Shown: piece after piece, positions 40,955 through 49,077 of the stretch | Layout of the letters: each line of letters opens with the position of its first letter | Position numbering within the stretch: the stretch's first letter is position 1 | Source of the DNA: JAIXRY01 sp031972855 | GTDB taxonomy: Bacteria > Patescibacteriota > Minisyncoccia > Phycocordibacterales > UBA9973 | DNA: 64,000 nucleotides | Reading direction: 5' to 3' | Assembly (NCBI GenBank): GCA_031972855.1 | Contig: DALYDY010000002.1 | Location: 107,392-171,391 of the forward strand | Made by a program: the position numbers and the translations under genes | Notes under the pieces: generated by a model | Database searches by the model: none | What the model was told of the DNA's origin: nothing | Seen by the model: only the letters and a program-made list of their open reading frames with translations

Positions 40955-42727
40955 CTAAACAATCATAGGATTTGTTTGTCTATCCCACATTTCTCTGTAT
41001 ATTGGCGACATTTCTAAAAGGTCGTCATGTTTTCCAGATTTGAGAACTTCCCCATCATCCATCAAAACAACTTCATCGAGTACTGCCACCGTCGATAGAC
41101 GATGAGCAATCACAATAAGAGTCTTATCTTTGAAATGATCTCTGATAGATTCTTGAATTGAACATTCAGTAATAGAATCCAGAGCACTGGTCGGCTCATC
41201 CATGATCACTATCGGTGCATCTTTTAATATTGCAGATGCGATAGCGATACGTTGAGCTTCCCCACCAGAGAGTTTAATTCCCTTTTCACCAACAAGAGTA
41301 TTGAGTCCGTCTGGTAATTTTTCCCATACGAATTCGGCTTTTGCTTTTGCTAGTGCGGACATAATTTCATTATCAGTAGCATGTTCTTTTCCAAGTGCGA
41401 CAAGGTCGCGAACTTTCCTGTTGGGAAAATTATGATTCTGTGGAACATAAGAGATCATTGATCTTATTTGATTTTTTTCAATATTATTCAATTTAACAAT
41501 ATCTAAATCTTTTCCAAAATACATTTGACCATCTGTAGCTTCATGTATCCTCAATAGCAATTTTACTACTGTAGACTTACCAGCTCCTGAGTGCCCCACG
41601 ATTCCATAGTGCCTCCCTCCTTCAAAAGTGAAATTGAATTTTTTAAGTATTTCTTCTCCTTTTGGGTAAGAGAATTCAACATCTTCAAAACAAATGTTTC
41701 TTTTAAATATTGATTCATCTACATACAGAGATTCATCTGATTCAATTTTTTCATTACCTACTTCGTCTAGCAACGCTGACATCTCGTAAGCATCAGCAAT
41801 TGATGAGCGAATTTTAGAAAGACTTTGACCCAAATTGTACATATAGCTAGCTAGTGTAACAATATAGGATTGAATCATGACTGCTGTACCTATAGTCTGC
41901 TCTCCTGATATCACATCAAGTATTACTATATACATGACACAAGTCTCAAGGGCAAGCATGAGCAATGATTGCACAGCCAGATGAACATTTGAAATATTCC
42001 AAGTTTTTAATCTCAATTTTCTCTCTACTTTTGTAGTTTCCTTGAAATGCCTATTTTCACGAGGCAGAGAAGAAAAAATACGAAGAGTAAAAATAGAAAG
42101 AATAATATCACTAAATTCTCCTGTTGTTTTTGAATCTGCATTTGCACTCGCTAGATCATGCTTTGTACGAATACGAAACACGATAAAAACAAACAATACA
42201 AACAAAGAAACCCAAACAAAGAAAACAATTGAAAGCTTTGGAATGATCATCAATGTGAAGATTAATAAATAAGCAACTAGAAATACTGACCTAAAAATAG
42301 TAAAGACAAGTTGATCAATCACATTTTCGGACATAGCTGCAAAGCGTTTTGCTTTTGCTACCATGGCACCAGATGAATGTGAGTTGAAAAAATCTGTACT
42401 TTTTGTAAGTAGACCCTTGAGTGCATAATTTTTTAAATCTTGAATTATTCCAGATTCACAATAAGATATAACCTGAAATCCAATTCGATTTAAAATCCAT
42501 GAAATCAGAGCATATATCCCTATCCAAATAAATGGTATCCAGGGTAACTCTTTTTTCAAAAGAAGATCAAAGACATCTTTCCATGCTGTCGGCTTCAATA
42601 ATTCTGCATATAATGCCAGAATATATGAGATAGACAGAATAGATAGACTAATCCAGTAATTCTTGAATACTGGTGACCAGTGGCGCCAAACTGTGGCAAC
42701 CATCTTGGGTGATTGTTTGTTTTTCAT
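40955..42727 (-). CDS. ABC exporter, fused permease and ATPase (multidrug/lipid type)
   Basis: The 590-residue half-transporter has six membrane helices (~resid. 20-320) and a nucleotide-binding domain: Walker A GHSGAGKS, Q-loop YVPQNH, signature LSGGEAQRIAIA, Walker B IVIMDEP and the H-loop IAHRLST. It works as a homodimer in the cytoplasmic membrane; the substrate is unknown. A promoter, a 32-codon leader peptide and a terminator hairpin lie upstream, the arrangement of ribosome-mediated attenuation used by drug-induced exporters such as BmrCD. Confidence 0.93.
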   Translation of the reverse strand: MKNKQSPKMVATVWRHWSPVFKNYWISLSILSISYILALYAELLKPTAWKDVFDLLLKKELPWIPFIWIGIYALISWILNRIGFQVISYCESGIIQDLKNYALKGLLTKSTDFFNSHSSGAMVAKAKRFAAMSENVIDQLVFTIFRSVFLVAYLLIFTLMIIPKLSIVFFVWVSLFVLFVFIVFRIRTKHDLASANADSKTTGEFSDIILSIFTLRIFSSLPRENRHFKETTKVERKLRLKTWNISNVHLAVQSLLMLALETCVMYIVILDVISGEQTIGTAVMIQSYIVTLASYMYNLGQSLSKIRSSIADAYEMSALLDEVGNEKIESDESLYVDESIFKRNICFEDVEFSYPKGEEILKKFNFTFEGGRHYGIVGHSGAGKSTVVKLLLRIHEATDGQMYFGKDLDIVKLNNIEKNQIRSMISYVPQNHNFPNRKVRDLVALGKEHATDNEIMSALAKAKAEFVWEKLPDGLNTLVGEKGIKLSGGEAQRIAIASAILKDAPIVIMDEPTSALDSITECSIQESIRDHFKDKTLIVIAHRLSTVAVLDEVVLMDDGEVLKSGKHDDLLEMSPIYREMWDRQTNPMIV

Positions 42728-42763
42728 AATTTTATTTAATTTTAAAGGTACTTTTTATTGCTA

Positions 42764-42797
42764 AAACAAAAACTCGAGCTCCTGTTCAGCTCGAGTT
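42764..42797 (-). promoter_or_regulatory. Transcription attenuator ahead of the ABC exporter
   Basis: AACTCGAGCT and AGCTCGAGTT (42771-42780 with 42788-42797) form a 10-bp stem followed on the minus strand by TTTTTGTTTT. The hairpin lies between the leader peptide stop and the exporter ATG. Confidence 0.75.
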
Positions 42798-42822
42798 CTC
42801 TAATCAACTAAGAAATTAAGGG

Positions 42823-42921
42823 CTAAACATGAACACAATATGTAGAAATAAGAACACCAAATACAGACCAATTGTGATTGGCTTGGGCGTTTCTATTCAT
42901 ATATGTGTTATGCGTTTGCAT
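42823..42921 (-). CDS. Leader peptide of the ABC exporter (32 residues)
   Basis: The frame starts at ATG 42921 and ends at TAG 42823-42825, encoding a peptide that begins MQTHNTYMNRNAQANHNW and ends ISTYCVHV. TAATGT ends 6 nt before the ATG, so the mRNA should start at the AUG itself. The stop is 26 nt before the attenuator stem. The peptide is unlike a protein domain and is best read as a regulatory leader; ribosome position on it could decide termination. Confidence 0.65.
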   Translation of the reverse strand: MQTHNTYMNRNAQANHNWSVFGVLISTYCVHV

Positions 42922-42927
42922 GACAAT

Positions 42928-42956
42928 ACATTAGCATATTTATAGATAATTGTCAA
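42928..42956 (-). promoter_or_regulatory. Promoter of the leader peptide and ABC exporter
   Basis: On the minus strand TTGACA (42951-42956), a 17-bp spacer ending TGC, and TAATGT (42928-42933) form a good sigma-70 promoter with an extended -10. Confidence 0.75.
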
Positions 42957-42960
42957 AACA

Positions 42961-42995
42961 AAAGACGCGCCCATTCTGGGCGCGTCTTTTGTTTG
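42961..42995 (-). terminator. Strong terminator
   Basis: AAAGACGCGCCC and GGGCGCGTCTTT (12 bp, 5-nt loop) follow the 94-residue gene on the minus strand and insulate it from the exporter promoter. Confidence 0.9.
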
Positions 42996-43005
42996 TTCAC
43001 CATTT

Positions 43006-43290
43006 TTATGCAGCTATTTTTGGAATAGTCACATCTTTTACAGATACAATATCTGCTGTACCTATATCTCCACCTTCTTCTTGTTCTTTTACTTGAACCA
43101 AAGTCACAGTCAAGTCTTCTTTGTTTTTATCGAAAACTTCCCATGTACCACCTTCGTATTCTACAAAAGTGTGCATTCCTATAAGATTTAGTTTTTCTTC
43201 AAGACGTCTCTTTTCTTGATGTTCTTGTGTACCAAAATCAGAACCAAGCTGGTCGTGAATCTTTTTCATTGTATTTTCGTTGTGTTCCAT
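43006..43290 (-). CDS. Uncharacterised 94-residue protein
   Basis: The protein is acidic. An N-terminal helical region (MKKIHDQLGSDFGTQEHQEKRRLEEKL) is followed by strands (HTFVEYEGGTWEVFDKNKEDLTVTLVQV). No cysteines, no membrane segment and no known family. It is a single gene with its own strong terminator. Confidence 0.55.
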   Translation of the reverse strand: MEHNENTMKKIHDQLGSDFGTQEHQEKRRLEEKLNLIGMHTFVEYEGGTWEVFDKNKEDLTVTLVQVKEQEEGGDIGTADIVSVKDVTIPKIAA

Positions 43291-43383
43291 AATTTTAAAA
43301 TTAAACTAATATTCGCACTGAGTATCCGATTCCAAAAATCTACTTACAATAAGTCTAGCAAGATGGACCATATATAGCAATAT

Positions 43384-43417
43384 AAAAACCCTTTCAACTA
43401 TTAGCTAAAAGGGTTTT
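43384..43417 (-). terminator. Terminator overlapping the 43394 gene stop
   Basis: AAAAACCCTTT and AAAGGGTTTT pair; the TGA stop (43394-43396) lies at the base of the stem. Confidence 0.7.
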
Positions 43418-44023
43418 GTCTTGAAAAAAAAGATTCCTTAAAATATCCTTCTCTTTATTCTTAAGACATTGAAAATCAAGAGTTAATAACCATTTTCTAC
43501 TTCTCATTACTTTCAATATTTCAGATTCGTCAAAAACTAATTCTGAAATATCAATAATAACAATATCTCCATTAACAACACCATAACCACTGAACTTAAA
43601 TGAATTATCTGAGAAACCTAGACGCAAAGTTTTTTCTTGAAAATAACAAAATTTATGAAGAATATCTTGTCTCTCTTTTTCGTTTGATTTTTTCAAATAA
43701 TCTCTTAAAGTTATAACTTTATCTTGAACAAAAGTTGTACCAAAAAATATTGGATTTGCAAAAATTTCGGAATATTCTTTTAAATTCCTAATTACACAAA
43801 ATGTACGTAACATATGTTTTTTTCTGGCTGAAAAATTATGGAATATTTCAAATAATCTCCAAAATAAAAATATTCTAGAAATAATTTGTTTCCATAGAGG
43901 ACGCATTACTTTAATTACTTTTTTAGGATCTGTTTTTGAGTCAAAAACAATATAATCCCAACCTTCACCAACCACTACCCGTGATTGAAATAGGTATAGT
44001 ATGATTTTTGTTAAAATTCTCAT
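43394..44023 (-). CDS. Protein kinase-like fold protein, degenerate
   Basis: The 209-residue protein has features of a kinase-like fold: VVVGEGWDYIVFDSKTDPKKVIKVMRP could supply the glycine-rich strand and ATP-binding lysine, and VVNGDIVIIDISELVFDE resembles the metal-binding D-x-x region. No HxD catalytic loop is seen, so it may be a pseudokinase or a divergent aminoglycoside phosphotransferase-like protein. This is a tentative reading. It ends with TGA. Confidence 0.45.
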   Translation of the reverse strand: MRILTKIILYLFQSRVVVGEGWDYIVFDSKTDPKKVIKVMRPLWKQIISRIFLFWRLFEIFHNFSARKKHMLRTFCVIRNLKEYSEIFANPIFFGTTFVQDKVITLRDYLKKSNEKERQDILHKFCYFQEKTLRLGFSDNSFKFSGYGVVNGDIVIIDISELVFDESEILKVMRSRKWLLTLDFQCLKNKEKDILRNLFFQDKTLLANS

Positions 44024-44074
44024 TTTGTTTTTTATTTTTTAAAACAATACAATATTTTGAAAAAAATGTAAATA

Positions 44075-44101
44075 AAAAACTCTCAATCGAGAGTTTTTTA
44101 T
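44075..44101 (-). terminator. Terminator of gap
   Basis: AAAAACTCTC and GAGAGTTTTT (4-nt loop) follow the GAPDH gene on the minus strand. Confidence 0.88.
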
Positions 44102-44113
44102 TTTTATTGGGAT

Positions 44114-45154
44114 TTATTTTTGTACTGTCTTAATCACATGATCTACAAGAGTGTGAGTGTACCCCATTTCATTGTCGTACCATCCCATTACCTTTACCAA
44201 GTTTCCTCCAACAACACGAGTCATCTCAAGGTCTGCAATAGATGCATGAGAATTGCCAAGAATATCAGAAGATACTAGAGGTTCTTCAGTCACTGAAAAA
44301 ATATTTTTCCAATTATCACTCATTGAAGCTTTTTTCAATATTTCATTTACTTCTTCGGCTGTTGTATTGCGTTTTGAAATAAATGTCACATCAACAATAG
44401 ATCCAGCAGGAACAGGTACACGGATAGATATACCATCAAAGAGTCCTTCGAGTTCTGGATATGCCTTTGTCACCGCAATAGCAGCGCCTGTTGAAGATGG
44501 AACTATATTTTGAGCCGCAGCACGTCCTTCACGGAGATCCTTTTTACTTGGACCATCAACGAGAGATTGAGATGCTGTATATCCATGAACAGTGTTAAGA
44601 ATAGCTTTTTCAATTCCTAGAGCTTCACTCAAGATTCCAATAAGTGGTGAAGCGGCATTTGTAGTACAAGAAGCGTTTGAAGTGATAGGACACATTCCAA
44701 ATTTATCTTCATTCACACCGAGAAGTATTGTTTGACCAAGAGTTCCCTCGCCTTCACCTTTTGCAGGTGCAGTAATCACAACCTTCTTCGCTCCACAATC
44801 AATATGAAAATGTGCTTTTGCATAATCTGTGAAGAGTCCTGTTGATTCTACAACAACATCCACATCAAGAGCTCCCCAAGGAAGCTTTGTTGTATCTTTC
44901 TCAGAAACGAAAGTTACTTTTTTTCCATCAATAACAAGATTAGTTCCATCGATTTTTACATCATGACCCCAATTGCGATACACAGTGTCATATTTCAAAA
45001 GATATGCAAGACTTTCTATACTTCCAAGGTCATTCACGGCTACTATTTCAATTTCTGGTCTTTCCCATGCAATCTTAAGGAAAGCTCTCCCAATTCTTCC
45101 AAAGCCATTAATAGTAACACGAATTTTTTTATGATTTGAATTAAATAATTTCAT
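44114..45154 (-). CDS. gap: Glyceraldehyde-3-phosphate dehydrogenase, type I
   Basis: From the ATG at 45154 the protein has 346 residues: the Rossmann start INGFGRIGRAFLKIAWER, the active site SNASCTTNAASPLIG with the catalytic Cys, HGYTASQSLVDGP and WYDNEMGYTHTLVDHV. It oxidises glyceraldehyde-3-phosphate with NAD(P)+ in lower glycolysis. TATAAT lies 7 nt before this start; the frame open to 45190 would run through it. Confidence 0.96.
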   Translation of the reverse strand: MKLFNSNHKKIRVTINGFGRIGRAFLKIAWERPEIEIVAVNDLGSIESLAYLLKYDTVYRNWGHDVKIDGTNLVIDGKKVTFVSEKDTTKLPWGALDVDVVVESTGLFTDYAKAHFHIDCGAKKVVITAPAKGEGEGTLGQTILLGVNEDKFGMCPITSNASCTTNAASPLIGILSEALGIEKAILNTVHGYTASQSLVDGPSKKDLREGRAAAQNIVPSSTGAAIAVTKAYPELEGLFDGISIRVPVPAGSIVDVTFISKRNTTAEEVNEILKKASMSDNWKNIFSVTEEPLVSSDILGNSHASIADLEMTRVVGGNLVKVMGWYDNEMGYTHTLVDHVIKTVQK

Positions 45155-45213
45155 ATGGATAATTATACCAAAAAACAAAAAGGCCTGCATTGTGTAAGCC
45201 TAAGAACAAAAGC

Positions 45214-45435
45214 CTATTTACAAATAATCACATGTTTACCCCAAGGTATACGATTCCACACCCTCTCATGAGCAAAATACATAAAGATACTAAATATATT
45301 AGATATAACAACAAGTATAAGTGTTTTTTCAGCACTTTGTGTTACCAAAAAAGCAACAGTACTATCAAATATAATACTAATAATACGATAAGTTATAGCT
45401 TTTATTATTGAACGATTTCTTTTGTCGTGATGCAT
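45214..45435 (-). CDS. DUF2061 membrane protein
   Basis: The 73-residue protein matches DUF2061: RSIIKAITYRIISIIFDSTVAFLVTQSAEKTLILVVISNIFSIFMYFAHERVWNRIPWG. There are two membrane helices and the conserved HERxWN end. The family is predicted to be integral in the membrane; function unknown. It lies 4 nt after the DUF305 gene and may share its transcript. Confidence 0.85.
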   Translation of the reverse strand: MHHDKRNRSIIKAITYRIISIIFDSTVAFLVTQSAEKTLILVVISNIFSIFMYFAHERVWNRIPWGKHVIICK

Positions 45436-45439
45436 ATAA

Positions 45440-45820
45440 TTATTTAAACCAATTAATTTTCCAATCTTCCATCATGTCTATTTCTTTTGTTTGAGCTGAA
45501 ACAATATCATTTGCAAGTTTAATCAGTTCTGGTCTTTTTGATATTTCAAGAACTTGATTAGCCATAACAACAGCACCTTCATGATGGACTATCATTTGTT
45601 TTAAAAATTCTCTATCAAATTCATCACCAGCTTTACCTTCAAGTGAAGATGACATATCTTTCATCATAGAGTCCATAGACATTTCAGTATGCATATCTCC
45701 CGCCATCTTTGAACCATCATTCATTGTGTGTTCCGTATTTTTTGGAAAAAATTGAGAACCAATGAAAGAACCAATTATTAGACAAACAATTCCAACAATA
45801 ATAGTATTTTTATTTTGCAT
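45440..45820 (-). CDS. DUF305 exported protein
   Basis: The 126-residue protein has an N-terminal membrane anchor (6-24), a Met/Asp-rich segment (MAGDMHTEMSMDSMMKDM) and a four-helix DUF305 core with FDREFLKQMIVHHEGAVVMANQVL. DUF305 belongs to the ferritin-like superfamily. The Met/His-rich sequence suggests copper or silver binding outside the membrane, an inference from composition and family. Confidence 0.85.
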   Translation of the reverse strand: MQNKNTIIVGIVCLIIGSFIGSQFFPKNTEHTMNDGSKMAGDMHTEMSMDSMMKDMSSSLEGKAGDEFDREFLKQMIVHHEGAVVMANQVLEISKRPELIKLANDIVSAQTKEIDMMEDWKINWFK

Positions 45821-45913
45821 TACATTATTATAACAAAAAATTTATACAGCAACCATTATTGTAATTTATTGTTTAAAATTTGTTTATAGTATAGAATAAC
45901 AAAAAAATAAAAA

Positions 45914-46336
45914 ATGGGAAATATAAAGATTTTAATTGTAGACGACCTAAAATTGGCACATATGCCGATTGGAAAATTTTTGCAAGATTTTGTCTTTATA
46001 GAAAATGAACTTATCATTATTGATGCTTATAATACAACCCAAGCCAAACATCTTCTAAAACAATCAGAATATAATTTAGTAATGTTAGATGGTGATGTTG
46101 GAGGTAATTGGGGTTATGAAATAATTCAAGATATTTTAAAAAACAACAAAAATATTACAATTATTTCAAGTTCCAATCATGATGATTTCAATACAAGAAA
46201 TGTAAGTATGGGATCACATGGAGCTATAAACAAAACATATATTTATGATTGGAATGACAAAGGTGGATTATTTAGAACACAAAAAGCAAAAATAATAAGG
46301 GAAATTTTTTATAAGAGAAATTCAGGTAATCTTTAA
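45914..46336 (+). CDS. Receiver-domain-like protein (response regulator REC)
   Basis: The 140-residue protein is a single REC-like domain: KILIVDD (acidic pair), LVMLDGD (phospho-acceptor Asp), TIISSSN (switch Ser/Thr) and GAINKTYI (conserved Lys). There is no output domain and no histidine kinase nearby. It may act as a stand-alone phospho-signal protein like CheY or Spo0F. A terminator follows (46335-46356). Confidence 0.75.
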   Translation: MGNIKILIVDDLKLAHMPIGKFLQDFVFIENELIIIDAYNTTQAKHLLKQSEYNLVMLDGDVGGNWGYEIIQDILKNNKNITIISSSNHDDFNTRNVSMGSHGAINKTYIYDWNDKGGLFRTQKAKIIREIFYKRNSGNL

Positions 46337-46362
46337 GACACTCAAACTAGTGTCTTTTATTT
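46335..46362 (+). terminator. Terminator of the receiver-domain gene
   Basis: AAGACACT and AGTGTCTT pair around a 6-nt loop, followed by TTATTTT, overlapping the stop codon. Confidence 0.8.
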
Positions 46363-46443
46363 TGATTTAAATATTGCAATTTTAATTTTTTGTTGCTATA
46401 AATACATCACTGCTCTTTTATAAAAAAGATTCGTTGTAATGTT

Positions 46444-46473
46444 AAAGCCGGACTCCTATTTAGGAGGCCGGCT
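46444..46473 (-). terminator. Terminator of the CHC2 zinc-finger gene
   Basis: AAGCCGG and CCGGCTT enclose an inner CCT/AGG pairing, directly after the minus-strand gene. Confidence 0.65.
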
Positions 46474-46480
46474 TGCTTGT

Positions 46481-46894
46481 TCAAAATGGATAGTCATCTT
46501 CGTTAAAAGAATGTGGGAATTCAAAATGTAGTTGTTGAGTTTTTTTAATAACAATCCTTTGTTTGAATTCTCTTGGAACTTTTTTAAATGACAAAGCCAT
46601 TTTTACAGCTCCATGAAATCCAGTATCAAAGTATTTTTTATACAAATCAATAACACTTCCACTATAACCACAACCATAACATTTATATTTAGATAAATTT
46701 TGAGAAAACCTGAGTGATGGAGTTTTTTCTTTATGAAAAAAGCATTTGATTGTATAGTCTCCACTTTTTCTTAATTTTGGTAAAAAAAGTTTATCTTGAG
46801 TTTGTATAAAATGATATGCAGCAAGCAAAAGAAAATAGTCAGGATCTAATACGATCCTATCAACAAGGTCTGGGTCGTATTTGTGTTTTTTCAT
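46481..46894 (-). CDS. Stand-alone CHC2 (DnaG-type) zinc-binding domain protein
   Basis: The 137-residue protein has the primase zinc domain pattern: TIKCFFHKEKTPSLRFSQNLSKYKCYGCGYSGSVIDLYKKYF (Cys, His, then CxxC). A basic linker and short tail follow, and no TOPRIM domain is present. In DnaG this domain recognises template DNA. As a free protein it may come from a plasmid or phage replication system, or regulate priming; the role is inferred. Confidence 0.75.
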   Translation of the reverse strand: MKKHKYDPDLVDRIVLDPDYFLLLAAYHFIQTQDKLFLPKLRKSGDYTIKCFFHKEKTPSLRFSQNLSKYKCYGCGYSGSVIDLYKKYFDTGFHGAVKMALSFKKVPREFKQRIVIKKTQQLHFEFPHSFNEDDYPF

Positions 46895-46966
46895 TTTTAT
46901 AGTGTTTGGAAGGTAGTGTAACAGAAGAGGTGGAGGGAGGCAAATTTATATTATCTTACAGAATAA

Positions 46967-47707
46967 TTACTTTTTAATACTTTCAAAATCTAAAATGTTT
47001 TTTGTAATACCCAAACCACGAGCAATTTCTAAAACATTCTCTGCTCCACCAACATATTGAGAGGTTTTTTCTACTTCTCTTTTAAATTTTTCTTCTGTGA
47101 TGTCTTTAGCTTTTTCAAGGATATACTCAACATCATTATCTAACAATAATTGATACCCTTGAGACACAAGGCGTATCATCTTGTATAAATTTGCAGGATA
47201 AGATTTTATGATTTTCAGTTTTTTATTTTTAATGTCTAAAACAGCATCTTCAATAGAAGAAACTTTATTTAACCAATTAATTGAGTCGATTTCTTTAATG
47301 TCTAAGGCTACGGCTCCAATAGTAAAATCACTTATTCTTTCTAGAGTAGATTCTATACTCTCAGAAGAAGAAAATATTTTGCAATCGAGATATAAAAAGT
47401 CATTATATCTATCTACAGGATTCAGAATCCTAGCTTTCTTGAGTACTTTTGATTTTTCTGAGTCTTTACTTCCGTAAACAAATCCTGCTTTTAATAAGTT
47501 TTGGGCAAATAACTCACCATCTCCGATAACAATACAATCAAAATCTCGTTGTTTTATTTTTTCCTTAAAATAATTAAAATGAATAGCGTTTCGAATAGTG
47601 CCCCCAAATAAATATACTTTTGTATTTTCAGGAATCAGTTCTTTAATCTCATTTAGAATTATTCTATTAGAAAGATTGTGAAGAAATATAGGTAAGGCAT
47701 TTTCCAT
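46967..47707 (-). CDS. Nucleotidyltransferase of the poly(A) polymerase/CCA-adding type
   Basis: The 246-residue protein carries the class II head domain: VYLFGGTIRNAIHFNYFKEKIKQRDFDCIVIGD, with GG and the D-x-D pair in RDFDC, and a later RISDFTIGAVALD block. The C-terminal tRNA-binding part is short compared with standard CCA enzymes (~400 residues). Since neither tRNA gene here encodes CCA, a CCA-adding role is plausible but unproven. TATAAT lies 6 nt upstream. Confidence 0.7.
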   Translation of the reverse strand: MENALPIFLHNLSNRIILNEIKELIPENTKVYLFGGTIRNAIHFNYFKEKIKQRDFDCIVIGDGELFAQNLLKAGFVYGSKDSEKSKVLKKARILNPVDRYNDFLYLDCKIFSSSESIESTLERISDFTIGAVALDIKEIDSINWLNKVSSIEDAVLDIKNKKLKIIKSYPANLYKMIRLVSQGYQLLLDNDVEYILEKAKDITEEKFKREVEKTSQYVGGAENVLEIARGLGITKNILDFESIKK

Positions 47708-47811
47708 TAAATAATTATATCATGAGTTTAAATTCTCTATCATGGTAAAAATTTTTGTCTTTGGAATCGGTAACAAATCACTAAATATTTTTATTCACTT
47801 ATATAAATTTA

Positions 47812-48024
47812 GTACAGGACTCGATCCTTACAGGATCAGTACAGATTTTTCATTTTTGAAAACAAATACATTTTCAAAAATAAGGAACAATCTTTTCTCG
47901 TCCTGACACAAGCCAAGCAGTTGGCTTGTTTACGGTCCACATTTGCTAAAGCAAATTTCTATTGCTTTCAAAAAGCAATAGAAAACAAAAAATCCATCAG
48001 GAGATGGATTTTTTGTTTGTGGAC
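47812..48024. repeat. Hairpin-array element, copy B (208-213 bp)
   Basis: This intergenic element shares ordered blocks with the copy at 49890-50100: CAGGAC ... GTCCTG pairing, an internal TACGGTCCAC, ATTTGCTAAAGCAAAT, and a terminal 16-bp stem around AGGA. Hairpins at 47823-47837, 47852-47881, 47908-47929, 47941-47956, 47959-47981 and 47983-48018 are all preserved although several arm sequences differ from copy A. It ends in GTGGAC, like the tRNA-Ala junction of copy A. No gene lies in 47708-48157. Confidence 0.8.
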
Positions 48025-48157
48025 TACCCTTTTAAATTTTCAAACAACTCACAAGAGCAAAAAAATAAACAATGTTCTAGGGTTAAAAATGACTTTAAAA
48101 TTCACTTACATAAGTTTAATGGGTCAATAGAAGGAGTAGAAATCTGAAAGCATATTA

Positions 48158-48754
48158 TTACACATCACCTTCAATTTCTTGACCAACAACATACTGACAA
48201 CCATTCTCTCCAACCTTGGCGCCATGCTCAATTCCTACCGGAACATCGAACCTCTCACCAGTAGAAACGACCTTCTGAATACCTCCAGAAAAGCTCACAG
48301 AGCCCTCAATTACATAAAAAGATACTTTGCCTTGATGAGTATGATTTTCATACACTGTACCCGGTTTATCGTGCCATTCGTAGACTATCGGGAATCCTTC
48401 GGTCTCAAGTATTTTTTTGAGAAAGTTTATTTTCAAAATGATGCATCTTGGGTTTTCTTCAATAGTATTCACGATTTCCTTGTTTGAGAAGATTTCATTC
48501 GCTGGATATTGAGATTTTGTGAAATCGTGTTCAATATCGTCTAATAGGTTCCAGTAATGTGAGATATTATTACTGTCTTTTGCTTTTATAATTTTTCCAC
48601 CCAAAAACTCTTGAAAGAGCTTTACTGTAACAAAACATTGCCCCTTTGCAGGATTATTCTGTGACCAATCTTTTTGCCATGGTTCATAGCAAGTTTCTTT
48701 TGTCCAAACAAGAGGAACTATTGTCTCGAAATCACGTAGCGATATTTTATTCAT
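48158..48754 (-). CDS. YunG-like domain fused to a cupin domain
   Basis: From the ATG at 48754 the protein has 198 residues. Residues ~1-110 resemble the YunG family (PAKGQCFVTVKLFQEFLGGKIIKAK...SHYWNLLDDIEHDFTKSQYP, with a possible Cys-His pair). The C-terminal part is a cupin (YENHTHQGKVSFYVIEGSVSFSGG ... ERFDVPVGIEHGAKV) with metal-binding histidines. Substrate unknown. The start overlaps the end of the upstream YqfO-like gene by 8 nt, so translation is coupled. Confidence 0.7.
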   Translation of the reverse strand: MNKISLRDFETIVPLVWTKETCYEPWQKDWSQNNPAKGQCFVTVKLFQEFLGGKIIKAKDSNNISHYWNLLDDIEHDFTKSQYPANEIFSNKEIVNTIEENPRCIILKINFLKKILETEGFPIVYEWHDKPGTVYENHTHQGKVSFYVIEGSVSFSGGIQKVVSTGERFDVPVGIEHGAKVGENGCQYVVGQEIEGDV

Positions 48755-49073
48755 AATCTTCAATCGGATAAATATCAAAAGCTATCTCTTCATACGGATG
48801 TACTTTCTTCACTACCTCAATTACTTCCTTGAGAATACTTCTTGGCAACACAACCTCAATTTTTTCTTCTTCAACAGACTCATATTTCATCGCTTCTCCG
48901 ATTGAGGGATTTGAATTTTCATTTCCACAATAGCGACCTGTGCCTTTTGTTGAGAATGAACAAAAATCGTAGTTTCCTATCTTTCCTGCTCCTGCATTGC
49001 CAAGAGTCTCGCGAATAATATCTGCGTGCGAGAGAGGTGTGAATATAACAAGTTTTATATTTGATGACTGCAT
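48747..49073 (-). CDS. YqfO/NIF3-associated (PII-like) domain protein
   Basis: The 108-residue protein reads IKLVIFTPLSHADIIRETLGNAGAGKIGNYDFCSFSTKGTGRY ... VVKKVHPYEEIAFDIYPIEDY, the CutA/PII-like domain that is inserted in NIF3 proteins and also occurs alone (YqfO type). Function unknown; metal or small-ligand binding has been proposed for related proteins. It lies 4 nt downstream of the HD-domain gene. Confidence 0.82.
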   Translation of the reverse strand: MQSSNIKLVIFTPLSHADIIRETLGNAGAGKIGNYDFCSFSTKGTGRYCGNENSNPSIGEAMKYESVEEEKIEVVLPRSILKEVIEVVKKVHPYEEIAFDIYPIEDYE

Positions 49074-49077
49074 ATTT

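Noticed and set aside
43394..44023. Annotation as an aminoglycoside phosphotransferase
   Set aside because: A kinase-like lysine strand and a DISE segment are visible but there is no HxD/HGD catalytic loop, so only a fold-level suggestion is kept.
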